Below, piece by piece: positions 35,437 through 45,149 of a stretch of 64,000 nucleotides of DNA. Numbering within the stretch: the first letter of the stretch is position 1; every line of letters starts with the position of its first letter. Both the position numbers and the translations under genes were made by a program. Source of the DNA: Photobacterium ganghwense (GTDB taxonomy: Bacteria; Pseudomonadota; Gammaproteobacteria; Enterobacterales; Vibrionaceae); the NCBI RefSeq assembly GCF_003025595.1, contig NZ_PYMI01000002.1, forward strand, positions 186,001 through 250,000. Reading direction: 5' to 3'. The notes beneath the pieces are model-generated. The model had not been told where the DNA came from. It ran no database searches and was given only the letters and a program-made list of their open reading frames with translations.

Positions 35437-36933
35437 ATGATAGAAAATAGCTTCGCTATTACCGGCACGTTTATCGCGTACCTGATTGCCATGTTGCTCA
35501 TCGGTTACGTGGCGTACAAACGTACCTCGAACTCCGCAGATTACTTCCTGGGTGGCCGTACACTGGGACCGTGGCCTGCGGCTCTGTCGGCAGGTGCATC
35601 AGATATGAGTGGGTGGCTGCTGCTGGGTCTTCCGGGTTATGCCTTTGCGGCGGGTCTGGAATCGCTGTGGCTGGCTGGTGGTCTTCTCCTGGGAACATAT
35701 CTGAACTGGCTAATATGTGCGAAACGTCTGCGTACTTACAGTATTACGACGGAGAACGCATTGACGATGCCTGAGTTCCTGGCACGTCGCTTCGATGACA
35801 ACTCCAAACTGATTCAAACCATCTCAGCGTTCTTTATTCTGATGTTCTTCCTTTTCTACACCAGTTCTGGTTTGGTTGCAGGTGGTAAATTGTTTGAGAC
35901 CGTATTCGGTCTGGACTACTCGATTGCGGTTATTGTCGGTACAGTGTGTGTGGTGTCTTACACCCTGTTTGGTGGTTTCCTGGCGGTATCCTGGACTGAC
36001 CTGGTGCAGGGGCTGCTGATGGCCGCGGCACTGATGATCGTACCCATTGCGGCTATGTCAGGTGGGCCAGTTGATCTGGCGGATTCGCTGTCAGCGAAAA
36101 ACCCAGAACTGATGACGCTGTTTAATGACGTGAAAGGCCAGCCGTTGTCTGCCATTGCGATTATCTCGCTGGCAGCATGGGGTCTGGGCTACTTCGGTCA
36201 GCCGCATATCCTGGCGCGTTTTAAAGCGACACGCAGCAATGCCGATATCAGTACGGCGCGTCGTATTGCGGTGGGCTGGACGGCTCTGTCAATGGCCGGT
36301 GCGATTCTGGTTGGCCTAGTAGGTATTCTGTATGTTGATAACCAACTGGCAGGCAGCCTGGATGACGGCGAGCGTATCTTTATGCTGCTGGTTAACTCAA
36401 TTTTCCACCCTGTGATGGCGGGTATCCTGCTGGCCGCGATTCTGGCGGCAATCATGAGTACAGCGGATTCGCAACTGCTGGTATCGTCATCGGCGCTGGC
36501 AGAAGACTTCTACAAACAAGTTTTCCGTCCAGACGCGTCGTCTGATGAGATCGTTATGGTTGGTCGGGTTGCGGTTATCGTACTGTCTATCATTGCCCTG
36601 GTACTGGCGATGAACCCGGACAGCACAGTGCTGGGTCTGGTGTCTTATGCCTGGGCTGGCTTCGGTGCGGCATTTGGTCCTGCATTGCTGATTAGCCTGT
36701 TCTGGAAAGACATGAACCGTCATGGTGCTCTGGCTGGTATCATTACCGGTGCCCTGACGGTGGTGATCTGGAAACAGCTGAGCGGTGGTATTTTTGACCT
36801 GTATGAAATCGTCCCTGGTTTCATCCTGGCGAGTGTGGCTATCGTTGCTTTCAGTAAAGCAACCGGCGGTGCACCGCAGAAAGTCAAAGCCCAGTTCGAC
36901 ACTTACGAAAAGAATCTGGTGGAATTTAAGTAA
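35437..36933 (+). CDS. putP: Sodium/proline symporter PutP
   Basis: A 498-residue SSS-family transporter with 13 membrane helices. Family landmarks: GGRTLGPWPAALSAGASDMSGW in TM2 (residues forming the Na+/proline site), LLLGTYLNWLICAKRLR, TMPEFLARRF, the SSS signature GWGLGYFGQPH-like segment (AAWGLGYFGQPHILARF) and ILAAIMSTADSQLLVSSSA in TM8. It imports proline with Na+, feeding PutA. The ribosome-binding site is GAGGGAA. Together with putA and the PutA-domain gene it completes proline catabolism; a terminator follows 24 bp after the stop. Confidence 0.96.
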   Translation: MIENSFAITGTFIAYLIAMLLIGYVAYKRTSNSADYFLGGRTLGPWPAALSAGASDMSGWLLLGLPGYAFAAGLESLWLAGGLLLGTYLNWLICAKRLRTYSITTENALTMPEFLARRFDDNSKLIQTISAFFILMFFLFYTSSGLVAGGKLFETVFGLDYSIAVIVGTVCVVSYTLFGGFLAVSWTDLVQGLLMAAALMIVPIAAMSGGPVDLADSLSAKNPELMTLFNDVKGQPLSAIAIISLAAWGLGYFGQPHILARFKATRSNADISTARRIAVGWTALSMAGAILVGLVGILYVDNQLAGSLDDGERIFMLLVNSIFHPVMAGILLAAILAAIMSTADSQLLVSSSALAEDFYKQVFRPDASSDEIVMVGRVAVIVLSIIALVLAMNPDSTVLGLVSYAWAGFGAAFGPALLISLFWKDMNRHGALAGIITGALTVVIWKQLSGGIFDLYEIVPGFILASVAIVAFSKATGGAPQKVKAQFDTYEKNLVEFK

Positions 36934-36956
36934 TTCGGCCTGAGGGTAATACAAAG

Positions 36957-36985
36957 AAGCCACTGCATTTGCAGTGGCTTTTTTT
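36957..36985. terminator. putP terminator, shared with sdaA
   Basis: AAGCCACTGC-ATTT-GCAGTGGCTT with a 10-bp stem and then T5 on the plus strand. On the minus strand the same stem is followed by CTTTG, so it may also end sdaA transcripts. Confidence 0.9.
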
Positions 36986-37025
36986 ATGTGCTGTTTTTGT
37001 TCGGGGACGATTGATATGAGGCCGA

Positions 37026-38396
37026 TTATTCACAAGGTGGAGCCAGGTGGATCATTGCCAGTCCGCCCAATGACGTTTCCCGGTATTTCTTGTTCATGTC
37101 TTTCCCGGTCTGGTACATCGTCTCAATGACTTTGTCGAGGGAAATCCGAGACTTGCTGTTGCGTTTCAGAGCCATGCGCGAGGCGTTAATGGCTTTGACA
37201 GCACCCATGGCATTTCGCTCAATGCAGGGGATTTGCACGAGTCCGCCAATCGGGTCGCAAGTCATGCCCAGCGAATGCTCCATCGCAATTTCTGCCGCCA
37301 TGCAGATTTGCTCGTTACTGCCGCCACGAATGGCCGTCAGGCCGGCAGCCGCCATAGACGATGACACGCCGATTTCGCCCTGACACCCAACCTCAGCACC
37401 GGAAATTGAGGCATTCATTTTATAGAGCATTCCGATGGCGGCTGAGACGGCGAGAAACTCCCGCAGTTGTTTCAGTTCAAGTTCACAAATAAACTGGTTG
37501 TAGTACATCAGGACTGCCGGGATCACCCCCGCCGCCCCATTGGTCGGTGAAGTTACAACCTGGCCACCCGCCGCGTTTTCTTCGCTGACGGCAAATGCAA
37601 ACAGGTTTACCCAGTCAAGGACCGTCATCGGGTCATTATCAATGCCCTGACTTGAGACCAGTTTTTTCAGCAATGCGGGGGCTCGCCGCACCACATGCAA
37701 TCCTCCTTCCAGCACGCCTTCTGTTTCAAACCCTTGTTCCATGCAGTTGGTCATGACCTCCCAGACCTGCAGGGTTTTGGCATCAAATGCCTGCTGAGTG
37801 CGAAAGGCCAGCTCATTGCGCTGAATCATGGCCCCCAGGCTGATCCCTTCTTTCTCGCTGAGGGTCAGTAAATCATCCGCACTGTGGAATGGATAGGGCA
37901 CCTTAACCTGGCTGCTGCTGATGCCGTTTTGCAGTTCGTCGGCGGTTGCGATAAATCCTCCGCCGATAGAGTAATAGGTTTCCAGCAGGATTTGCTCACC
38001 AGCCGCGTTAAACGCGGTGATCGTCATGCCGTTCTCATGCAGCGGCAGATTTTCCTGATGAAAAAGCAAATCGATTTGCTCATCAAAGGGCACGGTGTGT
38101 TGTCCGGCGAGAGAGAGGCTTCGCGTTGTTCTGGCATCACTGAGTGCCTGACTGGCCGTTGCAATGTCGATGGTATCCGGCTGATTACCCATCAACCCTA
38201 ACATCGTGGCCCTGTCGGTGTGGTGCCCTCTGCCGGTGAGTGACAATGAACCGTACAGATTCACCTGTACCCGGCTGATAACATCCAATAACGGAAGGGC
38301 TTTCTGGCTGAAATCAAAGCCGGCCAGCATAGGCCCGTTGGTGTGTGAACTGGAGGGACCAACCCCCACTTTGAAAATATCGAAAATTGACAGCAT
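37026..38396 (-). CDS. sdaA: L-serine ammonia-lyase (iron-sulfur type)
   Basis: A 456-residue single-chain serine deaminase. The N-terminal beta domain has [21 protein letters not shown]. The C-terminal alpha domain carries the glycine-rich [38 protein letters not shown] and [20 protein letters not shown], with the Cys residues that hold the catalytic 4Fe-4S cluster. It converts L-serine to pyruvate and ammonia. E. coli has SdaA, SdaB and TdcG of the same length; which of these is orthologous cannot be told. It is convergent with putP, so amino-acid catabolism genes are grouped here. It is monocistronic. Confidence 0.93.
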   Translation of the reverse strand: MLSIFDIFKVGVGPSSSHTNGPMLAGFDFSQKALPLLDVISRVQVNLYGSLSLTGRGHHTDRATMLGLMGNQPDTIDIATASQALSDARTTRSLSLAGQHTVPFDEQIDLLFHQENLPLHENGMTITAFNAAGEQILLETYYSIGGGFIATADELQNGISSSQVKVPYPFHSADDLLTLSEKEGISLGAMIQRNELAFRTQQAFDAKTLQVWEVMTNCMEQGFETEGVLEGGLHVVRRAPALLKKLVSSQGIDNDPMTVLDWVNLFAFAVSEENAAGGQVVTSPTNGAAGVIPAVLMYYNQFICELELKQLREFLAVSAAIGMLYKMNASISGAEVGCQGEIGVSSSMAAAGLTAIRGGSNEQICMAAEIAMEHSLGMTCDPIGGLVQIPCIERNAMGAVKAINASRMALKRNSKSRISLDKVIETMYQTGKDMNKKYRETSLGGLAMIHLAPPCE

Positions 38397-38617
38397 GCTT
38401 CATTCCCTGCCTGTCCGAATCATCATCGAACGTAATTACATCTTGATAAATAAAGCATATACGCCGCTTCGCCGGTTGGTGCAGAAAAGCAGTAAATTGT
38501 GCGTTCAGGCAGGTTGCCGGCGGATAAATGGCTGACAAACAGGAGAGAGCCAAACCCAACATGAGTCACTGAAATTTGTGTCATCGAACGAGGCAAGAAT
38601 GAAAGGAGGGAGAAACA

Positions 38618-38646
38618 GGCACCAAACGGAGGGAGTGTTCGGTGCC
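38618..38646 (-). terminator. Hairpin after yibH
   Basis: GGCACC...GGTGCC with additional AAC/GTT pairing, 33 bp past the yibH stop on the minus strand, followed by TGTTTCT. A plausible but weak terminator. Confidence 0.45.
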
Positions 38647-38678
38647 AGAATCAGTAGCAGGCGCATGCCCAGCTCGGA

Positions 38679-39808
38679 TCAGTGATCAAGGAACAGGTAG
38701 TTTTGCCAACTCTTCATGCGTATCAGCACTTTTCGCATGATGGAAACATGTTCGAAACTGTCGGAATACACCGCAATCTCGACGTTTGCTCCCTGCGGCA
38801 GATGATAGGAGGATATGTCATCCGTGATGATCAGCTTAACCAGAGGTCGTCCCTGATTGAGCAGACGATCGCTGCCATACAGCACGCCGGATGCCTGGAT
38901 TTGGCTTTCGCCGATAGCAGGCAGCACCTCGACCACTTCACCCTGGAACGTTTGCCCCGGCAGTGCCCGGAAAATGAAATCCGCTTTGAAGCCCGGCCGC
39001 AGGCGCATCAGGGAATTCTGCCGGAAAGCCCCGACGAAGTACTGGTCTTCTTTGTGAATAAAGGTCATCACCGGGCGCAGCGGAAGGGGGACAGCCATCA
39101 TTCCGGGGCGCAACGCTACCTGCGTGACATAGCCGTCAGTCGGAGCCCGGACCACCGTTTCGGCCAGGTTAAACTCAGCTTGTATCAGTTGGGCACGGAC
39201 TTTGGCGATACTGGTATTTTCTCCCATAATTTCGGATTCATACGCCAGCTTAGCCCGGCGCTCTTCCGCCCGTGCCGCGTCAAGCGTTGCTTCGGCGCTG
39301 AGAAAGAACTGGCGCCGGTTATCCACTTCCGCGGCGGTAAAGGCACCACGTTTGAAGCCTTTTTCATAGCGCTTGAACTGCTCGTAGGTGCGATCCCGCT
39401 CTGCGATCGCTTTGGCGGTTGTGGCTTGGGCAGCTTTAAATGAAGCCTCCAACCCTAATACATTCTGCTTGGCTTCAGCCAGTGCTGCTCGTTGCAGGTT
39501 CACTTCGGCCTGATAGGTAGTGGCATCGATTTTGAAAAGAATATCGCCCTTGTGGATCAGGGTGTTGGGAGTTACCGGCACTTCTGTCACCTTGCCTGTA
39601 ACGACCGGGACGATGGGGTCGTAACAAAAAACTGCCCGCCAAGATTGGTATGCGGATGGTTGTAGTTCATTAGCAGAATCAAGGTACCTATCAGCAGGAT
39701 GCCACCCAAGGCGGCAGTGGGGACGGTCCATTTGTTGAGTGGAATCTTGAAGATTTTAAAAATCGCCACACAAAGCGCGACGTATGACAGGATGAGTAAT
39801 AAATCCAT
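38679..39808 (-). pseudogene. yibH: YibH-like membrane fusion protein gene, interrupted by a -1 frameshift
   Basis: Two overlapping frames make one HlyD/EmrA-type adaptor. From ATG 39808: a membrane anchor ([20 protein letters not shown], then [15 protein letters not shown]) and [11 protein letters not shown]. From about 39618 on, in the next frame: [31 protein letters not shown], a coiled-coil hairpin (about 90-190) and a lipoyl/beta-barrel half with VVRAPTDGYVTQVALRPGMM, to the stop at 38679. The junction is a G4 run at 39615-39618 (C4 on the coding strand); C5 would restore one frame of about 376 codons. This is either a genuine lesion or a base missed in sequencing. The gene overlaps yibI by one base, as in the enteric yibI-yibH pair. 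Confidence 0.8.
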
Positions 39809-40221
39809 TAGCGCTCATCTCCCTGTTGTGGTTTCTGTGGTCGTGGCGGTGGATTACCAGAACTGGCCGAAGGGGAATGATGGGCGTGGCGGTGCTCCAG
39901 CTCCGTTAGTTTCTCGCTCAGTTGCTCCACTTTTTGGCTGAGCTGCAGGACTTCATGATGCAGCTCGTTTTGTTCATTCTGAATCTGGGTGAAACCCCAT
40001 CCCCGGTCCTCTCGCCACAGCGTGGCCCAAATCCACAAAAACGGCCACAGGACATGAAGGGTGAACAGGCTGACCCAGCCTGCATAATGGATCGCATCCT
40101 GATGCGGATGATTACGTTTCTTGGCGATTTCATACGGAATATCGTGAATCGCGATAATGCCGTAGAAGAGTACAAACGCCACAAAAAACAGCATACCCAG
40201 GGCAAAATAGTCGAGAAACAT
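39808..40221 (-). CDS. yibI: DUF3302 inner-membrane protein, YibI/YiaW family
   Basis: A 137-residue membrane protein with two helices (about 5-27 and 50-68) and the family signature [19 protein letters not shown] followed by [20 protein letters not shown]. The C-terminus is cytosolic: a coiled coil (about 80-110) and a Pro/Gln/Ser-rich tail. In E. coli yibI and yiaW precede the genes for MFP-type proteins YibH and YiaV, the same order as here; the pair is thought to form part of an envelope export or maintenance system of unknown substrate. A strong ribosome-binding site (AAGGAGCAAGG) precedes the ATG. The stop codon overlaps the yibH start (TAATG). Confidence 0.88.
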   Translation of the reverse strand: MFLDYFALGMLFFVAFVLFYGIIAIHDIPYEIAKKRNHPHQDAIHYAGWVSLFTLHVLWPFLWIWATLWREDRGWGFTQIQNEQNELHHEVLQLSQKVEQLSEKLTELEHRHAHHSPSASSGNPPPRPQKPQQGDER

Positions 40222-40467
40222 CCTTGCTCCTTATAATCAGAGTGATAGGTGAGGATGATGTTTAAGTCATAGACGCATTGCGTAATATTTAGCGCTTCAT
40301 TTAATTTAGCACTCAATCCTGTGGGTAGTTGATTTAGCTGCAATTAATCGTCAGTCTCAGAGAGAGGGCAATAGGCACAGAACCCGGAAATTTCCTCCAG
40401 TTTTGTTCACATTGGCCGATAAACGGACTAATAACTTAAATATCAAGAAAAGTGCAGTTGAGGGACT

Positions 40468-41832
40468 ATGGATAACCTTCTGATTGGCCTGAGTGTGGCT
40501 GGCGGGCTGCTTGGGTGGGTGATCTACCGGTACTTTGTGGCCAAAGAGAATGATAAAAAAGCGGCCATTGAGAAACGGCTTAAAGAGGAAAAATACCGTC
40601 TGGTGTTGGAAAAAGCCAGGCTGGCGGAACGTGAAGAAAAAATCTTTAAGGCGCAGACCGGTCATGTGCCTAGCCAGTTGTCGCTGGCCAAGGAATACGA
40701 ACTCACCAATATTCGCGAGGCATTGCAGTGGTACACCAAAGCGGCGTTGCTGGACAATGATATAGCGCAGAACGCGCTGGCGAGACTGTGTAGCAGCGAC
40801 AGTAACGATCCCCAGGGGGAAGCGAAGTCGGCGTATTGGACACAAGTGGTCAAAGCCAAACACAATGATCCGATCGCCAAATTTGAGCTGGGCAGTTTCC
40901 AGCTACGTGGCTACGGTACGGATGTTGATGAAGACGCCGGAATAGCGAACATAACTGCTGCCGCTGAAAGTGATTACTTACCTGCGATGTTGTTACTTGG
41001 AGACTGGTACCTGGCTGATACCACATCCCAAAAGAAACCTGAGGAAGCATTTCTCTGGCGGTTGCGTGCGGCGCTGCTGGGGGATAAAAAAGCCTGTATC
41101 AAAACGGCTTATTGCTACCAGGCTGGTATTGCTGTCGCGAAAAACCGGCTGCGGGCGGTGTACTGGCTGGAACGAGCGGCTGAGCAGGGGGATACCGAAG
41201 CGCAGTATCTGGTGGCTAAAATGTTGGGAGAAGGCGGGGAAACCGATAAAGCGGTTGCTTACATCTGGCTGTCTCTCGCCTATGCCGGAGGTAATCGCGA
41301 CGCCAAAGTTTTGCGCGATACCGTGGTGCAGTACATCGGTGTTGACGCGATTGTCGGGGTGCAGAATGTGGCAAATACCATATATCGGGTAATGCGCCAG
41401 GGAAATGTAAAACCACATGGCATTATTAACTTGCTGGATCAGGTGTATGGCCGGGAGGGATATCGCCCGGATGAAGAAAACCTGGCAAGGCTGGCTGCCG
41501 GCGATTTAAGCAGTGAGCAGGCTGTGGAGCCGGACGACTCTGGTTTGGTGAAAGCAGAAACAACGACAGGCGGAGGTGAATACGCCGGTGCTACGAAAGC
41601 TGAAGTAAATAAAAACGATGCCATAGATAAATCTGGGCCAATCGCGGATCCCCACAGTACGGAACTACATCGTCAGGAAAAGCAAGATAAACCCGGTAAG
41701 CGAACACATACTTCAAATAGTCAGTCATCAACGGCTAACTGGGACAGCAACTGGTCAGGTTGGCAGACCGAACAAGGCGATAGCTTTGCGGTACCTGACG
41801 TTACATCGCCCCGTAAACCTGAGCAGGATTAA
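40468..41832 (+). CDS. Membrane-anchored Sel1-repeat (TPR-like) protein
   Basis: A 454-residue protein: a short N-terminal membrane anchor (LLIGLSVAGGLLGWVIYRYF), a charged coiled coil (25-65), then Sel1/TPR repeats (about 80-290): NIREALQWYTKAALLDNDIAQNALA, AKFELGSFQLRGYG, AEEAFLWRLRAALLGD-like and YWLERAAEQGDTEAQYLVAKMLGEGG units in part. A disordered, charged C-terminal tail (about 345-454) ends with many Ser, Asp and Glu. Sel1 proteins are scaffolds in envelope and signalling complexes. The ribosome-binding site is GAGGGA. It is monocistronic and divergent from yibI; no partner suggests a specific job. Confidence 0.82.
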   Translation: MDNLLIGLSVAGGLLGWVIYRYFVAKENDKKAAIEKRLKEEKYRLVLEKARLAEREEKIFKAQTGHVPSQLSLAKEYELTNIREALQWYTKAALLDNDIAQNALARLCSSDSNDPQGEAKSAYWTQVVKAKHNDPIAKFELGSFQLRGYGTDVDEDAGIANITAAAESDYLPAMLLLGDWYLADTTSQKKPEEAFLWRLRAALLGDKKACIKTAYCYQAGIAVAKNRLRAVYWLERAAEQGDTEAQYLVAKMLGEGGETDKAVAYIWLSLAYAGGNRDAKVLRDTVVQYIGVDAIVGVQNVANTIYRVMRQGNVKPHGIINLLDQVYGREGYRPDEENLARLAAGDLSSEQAVEPDDSGLVKAETTTGGGEYAGATKAEVNKNDAIDKSGPIADPHSTELHRQEKQDKPGKRTHTSNSQSSTANWDSNWSGWQTEQGDSFAVPDVTSPRKPEQD

Positions 41833-41978
41833 GCGTCTCGTCTGTTTTTATCATTTGTTTATCTCTTACTCTTTCGCAAAAAACGGCCGCGCAGGCAGTT
41901 TTTTGTTTTGATCGTAAGTGATTTGAGCCTAGGTATTTTGATTTCAGGTGACTTGCTCTCAGATGCTTGAATTTCATT

Positions 41979-42023
41979 CAGGTGCTTTAATCTCAGATGC
42001 TTTAATCTCAGGTGCTTTGAGTG
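41979..42023. repeat. Three tandem 15-bp repeats downstream of the transglutaminase-like gene
   Basis: Units CAGGTGCTTTAATCT, CAGATGCTTTAATCT and CAGGTGCTTTGAGTG are head to tail, with degenerate copies to the left (from about 41945). They begin 9 bp beyond the stop of the 42032-42562 gene. In one minus-strand frame they read as an LKAPE/IKASE/IKAPE repeat. The whole gap 41833-42031 otherwise shows only AT-rich sequence. Confidence 0.6.
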
Positions 42024-42031
42024 TCGGTGTG

Positions 42032-42562
42032 TTACGGTTCCAACAACGTGACTCGCTCACGGACGGCCTGATAAATCGCCTCCCCATTACCCAGCGCATT
42101 GCGCAAGTCCACATCCCGCTCTTCAAATTGTCTGCGGCGCGTCGTCTGTGTCTGCTGTTGTGACGGGTATTCGGAGCCTGAGGCGGTTTGGTTGCGGCCT
42201 CTACAATGGAAATAAATGTCATTGAGAATGCCGGGATCGAATTTATTGACGATATGCACCCGCTCCCGAATGAGGCGAGGAAACTGGCTGATGGTGATAT
42301 CAACAAACTTATCGTCTACTTCGACCCAGACATGACTAAGGATTTCCGGGTAGTCAGCCAGATCATTGCGACACCAGATGATTTTAGGATTGTAGCCTTG
42401 CTCACGCAGGTAAAGCGCCAGCATGTTGTTTGCCAGATCGCAGGATCCTAAAGGGAAGGCGTTCAGTTCTGGCCAGCGTGGTTCATGGCAGAGCCGGTGT
42501 GATTGGGTATCTATGATAGCCGTTAGTGCATTTCGGAATACATGTACATGATAATTCAGCAA
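42032..42562 (-). CDS. Transglutaminase-like protein (Cys-His-Asp type), unknown role
   Basis: A 176-residue protein starting at TTG 42562, which is preceded by an excellent GGAGGGACAA element; no ATG alternative exists in frame near the start. A papain/transglutaminase-like core is suggested by LGSCDLANNMLALYLREQGY (Cys nucleophile on a helix), then HVWVEVDDKFVDIT (His on a strand followed by Asp). After about residue 115 the protein is polar and low in complexity (RNQTASGSE, QQQTQTTRRRQF). Substrates are unknown: such folds act as peptidases or peptide-group transferases. It is not LapG, whose motifs differ. It is monocistronic. Confidence 0.68.
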   Translation of the reverse strand: MLNYHVHVFRNALTAIIDTQSHRLCHEPRWPELNAFPLGSCDLANNMLALYLREQGYNPKIIWCRNDLADYPEILSHVWVEVDDKFVDITISQFPRLIRERVHIVNKFDPGILNDIYFHCRGRNQTASGSEYPSQQQTQTTRRRQFEERDVDLRNALGNGEAIYQAVRERVTLLEP

Positions 42563-42800
42563 TTGTCCCTCCTGCCTGGTAAAACAGTCTCTCCTGTAAA
42601 GTGATGACGTTAAATGCGTCTGTTGTGAGTATAGGCAAAGTGCTCTTTGGCTGCCGTCTGACGTCGTGATTCAGAGGGCAGTGTGAACCGACCCATGTTC
42701 GAGCCGGTAATGACCGAGGATTGACGGAAGCAGGGGGGTGTTTGATGCTTACGACGGTTGCACTAGATGAAAGGCGCCCGCGAAAGTTTTGCTGCTTGGT

Positions 42801-43352
42801 TCACGCCTTCTGCATCAGTTTTAGGAATTCAGCTTCTGTGGCATAGTCAGCTTTGTCGGCGCGGTCGAGAAAAACAATGCCGTTCAAGTGATCCAATTCA
42901 TGCTGGAAGATACGGGCGATAAAGCCTTCCATTCGGGTGCTGACCTCTTCGCCAGTGAGGGTGAGGTAGCGCACCTCGATAGACGTGTGGCGGTTAACCC
43001 TGGCCCGCATTCCCGGAATACTCAGGCAACCTTCCCAGTCTTTTTCCATGTCATCGCTTGTCCAGATAAGTTCGGGATTTAGCATCAGCGTCGGTGACAT
43101 CAGTGGCGCATACGGATAACGGGCGTTCGGACGGGAGGCCACGATAAAGGCCCGGACCGATTCACTGACCTGAGGGGCGGCAATGCCGACGCCGTTGTGG
43201 GCCAACATTTTTTGCTCTAATGCCTTAAAAAAAGGAGCCATGTCTCGATACTGGGCGGTGCTTAATGCGCGAGCATGTTCTCGCAGAATCGGGTTACCCA
43301 GCTGCGCAATGGTCAGAGATGGTGGGTGTGGAGAATACGTCGTTGTGTCCAT
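42801..43352 (-). CDS. def: Peptide deformylase (secondary, type-2-like paralogue)
   Basis: A 183-residue protein with all three deformylase motifs: GVGIAAPQ (motif I), EGCLSIPG (motif II, metal-ligand Cys) and QHELDHLNG (motif III, HExxH). It removes the N-formyl group from new proteins using Fe2+ or Zn2+. Vibrionaceae normally have the housekeeping def next to fmt on chromosome 1, so this is expected to be a second copy; such copies can give tolerance to actinonin-type inhibitors. It lies just upstream of, and codirectional with, no other gene; the EmrAB-type operon ends 235 bp upstream. Confidence 0.93.
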   Translation of the reverse strand: MDTTTYSPHPPSLTIAQLGNPILREHARALSTAQYRDMAPFFKALEQKMLAHNGVGIAAPQVSESVRAFIVASRPNARYPYAPLMSPTLMLNPELIWTSDDMEKDWEGCLSIPGMRARVNRHTSIEVRYLTLTGEEVSTRMEGFIARIFQHELDHLNGIVFLDRADKADYATEAEFLKLMQKA

Positions 43353-43456
43353 GATTCTTGTCCTTTGTCCGGCGACCGGTTTCAGCAGATCAGCTTGTGT
43401 TTCTGATGGCTCTTCGCGGAATCATATAGCTTAATAATAATTCGCCTTGATGCAAA

Positions 43457-43476
43457 CAGGGAGCCGGAGCTCCCTG
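43457..43476 (-). terminator. Hairpin after the EmrAB-type operon
   Basis: CAGGGAGC-CGGA-GCTCCCTG, an 8-bp stem with a 4-nt loop; on the minus strand it is followed by TTTGC. It sits 112 bp past the stop of the MFS gene. Confidence 0.5.
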
Positions 43477-43587
43477 TGAATCAGGTCTAACTTTGCCCTT
43501 ACGCGGCACTGACTCCCTTACATTGTTGGCGTGTTTTTCCTGTGCCCACCCCTGCAGTAGGTAACCAAGCTGGGTAGTGTGGTTTCG

Positions 43588-45147
43588 CTAGTCTTTCATG
43601 CAAAAAATAATCGCAGCGGCCAAGGCCAGGAACGCGGTCATCATCAGGAATACGTCGTTATAGGCCATAATCGTGGCATCACGCTGCATGGCAGCGGCCA
43701 GCGCCGACTGCGCCTGCATCAGGGCCGTACCGCCGTCACTGCCGGTTCGGACAAAAAACTCACTTTGCTGCAACAGCTGTTGCCAAGCATTGGTGCTGAC
43801 CGCAGGCAGTGACTCTTTGATGTGCGCGAGATGTTCGCGGGCTTTGTTGTCCAGCAGGGTCGCAATAAACGCAATACTGAACGCGCCACCCAGATTACGC
43901 ATGACATTGGTCAGCGTTGAGGCGTCAGGAGTGTCGGCCTTGCTGATGTTTTTCATCGCAACCAGTGACAATGGTACCATAATGAACGGACTGCCTACGG
44001 CGCGAAGCAACATTGACAGGATCAATTGATCGCCGCCGAAATCAGCACTCATGTGAGTGTTGACGTAGCAGCTCAGGCCATACATGGCGAAGCCAAAAGT
44101 GACCAGATTCTTGGGTTTGATGACGCGAGTCAGTTTGGGCACAATCGGGAAAAAGATCAGCTGGGGGAAGCCCATCCACATCAGCACCTTGCCGATTTCC
44201 ATGGCGTTGTATTGCTGAATCTGCGTCAGGTACAACGGCAGGACATAAATGGATCCAAACAGTGCCATGCCAAGGATCAGGTAGGCCAGGCATGACATCG
44301 CAAATTGCCCCTGCCGGAGCAGGCGCAGGTTCACCAGCGGTTGCTTGTGCTGTAACTCATTGATCACGAAATAGACCAGACTAACCGCAGCGATGATGCT
44401 CAGAGTGACAATAAAACCGGAGCTGAACCATTCTTCCCGATTTCCTTCTTCAAGCATCACTTCCAAACAGCCGAGCCCAAGCCCCATGGTCAGAATCCCG
44501 ATCCAGTCTGCTTTGAGCAGGGTGCTGAGGTTCAGTGGCTCCTGATCCAGCCCGTACCGTATCATGCTGATCACTAGAATGGCCGGCGGAATATTGATGT
44601 AAAAAATGTAATGCCAGGACAGATTTTCCGTCAGCCAGCCACCGAACGTCGGGCCGACTGCCGGCGCAAAGGTGGCGGTGATGCCAAACAGGGCCATCCC
44701 GACGGCCCGTTTATGGATGGGCAGCAACTGGACCACCAGTGAAAATGCCAGCGGGATCAGGGCACCGCCACTGAACCCCTGCATCGCCCGAAAGGTGATC
44801 ATCGAGCCCAGATTCCATGACATGGAACAGAGGAAAGATGACAGGGTAAAGATCGCAGTCGTCCAGGTGAGGTAGCGTCGTTTACCCAGAGAGCGAGAGA
44901 GCCAGCCACTGAGCGGGATCGCAATCATTTCCGCCACCAGATAGGACGTCGAGATCCACGAACTTTCATCCAGGGTAGCAGAAAGCGCCCCCTGAATGTC
45001 TTTCAGTGAGGAGTTGGTGATCTGGATATCCAGAATCGCCATAAATGCCCCAAGTAGCCCGCCGAACAACGCGATCCAGTGACGACGGGGCACTGATGTG
45101 CTGGTGGATGTAGCCAGGCTGTCAGGGGCGACAGTAACGGCACTCAT
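43588..45147 (-). CDS. DHA2-family MFS drug exporter, EmrB-like
   Basis: A 519-residue, 14-helix transporter. DHA2 signs: LDIQITNSSLKDIQGAL (motif D1 with Asp in TM1), YLVAEMIAIPLSGWLSRSLGKRRYL (motif A loop), FRAMQGFSGGALIPLAFS (motif B/C) and GPTFGGWLTENLSWHYIFYINIP in two parts. It uses the proton gradient to expel hydrophobic compounds and should act with the adaptor encoded 2 bp upstream and an outer-membrane TolC. GAGG precedes the ATG inside the end of the adaptor gene. The operon is divergent from a LysR-type gene. Confidence 0.92.
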   Translation of the reverse strand: MSAVTVAPDSLATSTSTSVPRRHWIALFGGLLGAFMAILDIQITNSSLKDIQGALSATLDESSWISTSYLVAEMIAIPLSGWLSRSLGKRRYLTWTTAIFTLSSFLCSMSWNLGSMITFRAMQGFSGGALIPLAFSLVVQLLPIHKRAVGMALFGITATFAPAVGPTFGGWLTENLSWHYIFYINIPPAILVISMIRYGLDQEPLNLSTLLKADWIGILTMGLGLGCLEVMLEEGNREEWFSSGFIVTLSIIAAVSLVYFVINELQHKQPLVNLRLLRQGQFAMSCLAYLILGMALFGSIYVLPLYLTQIQQYNAMEIGKVLMWMGFPQLIFFPIVPKLTRVIKPKNLVTFGFAMYGLSCYVNTHMSADFGGDQLILSMLLRAVGSPFIMVPLSLVAMKNISKADTPDASTLTNVMRNLGGAFSIAFIATLLDNKAREHLAHIKESLPAVSTNAWQQLLQQSEFFVRTGSDGGTALMQAQSALAAAMQRDATIMAYNDVFLMMTAFLALAAAIIFCMKD

Positions 45148-45149
45148 GG

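Noticed and set aside
42032..42562. LapG-type protease partner of the LapD-like protein
   Set aside because: The Cys and His/Asp motifs do not match the DUF920 pattern, there is no signal peptide, and the gene is 20 kb away.
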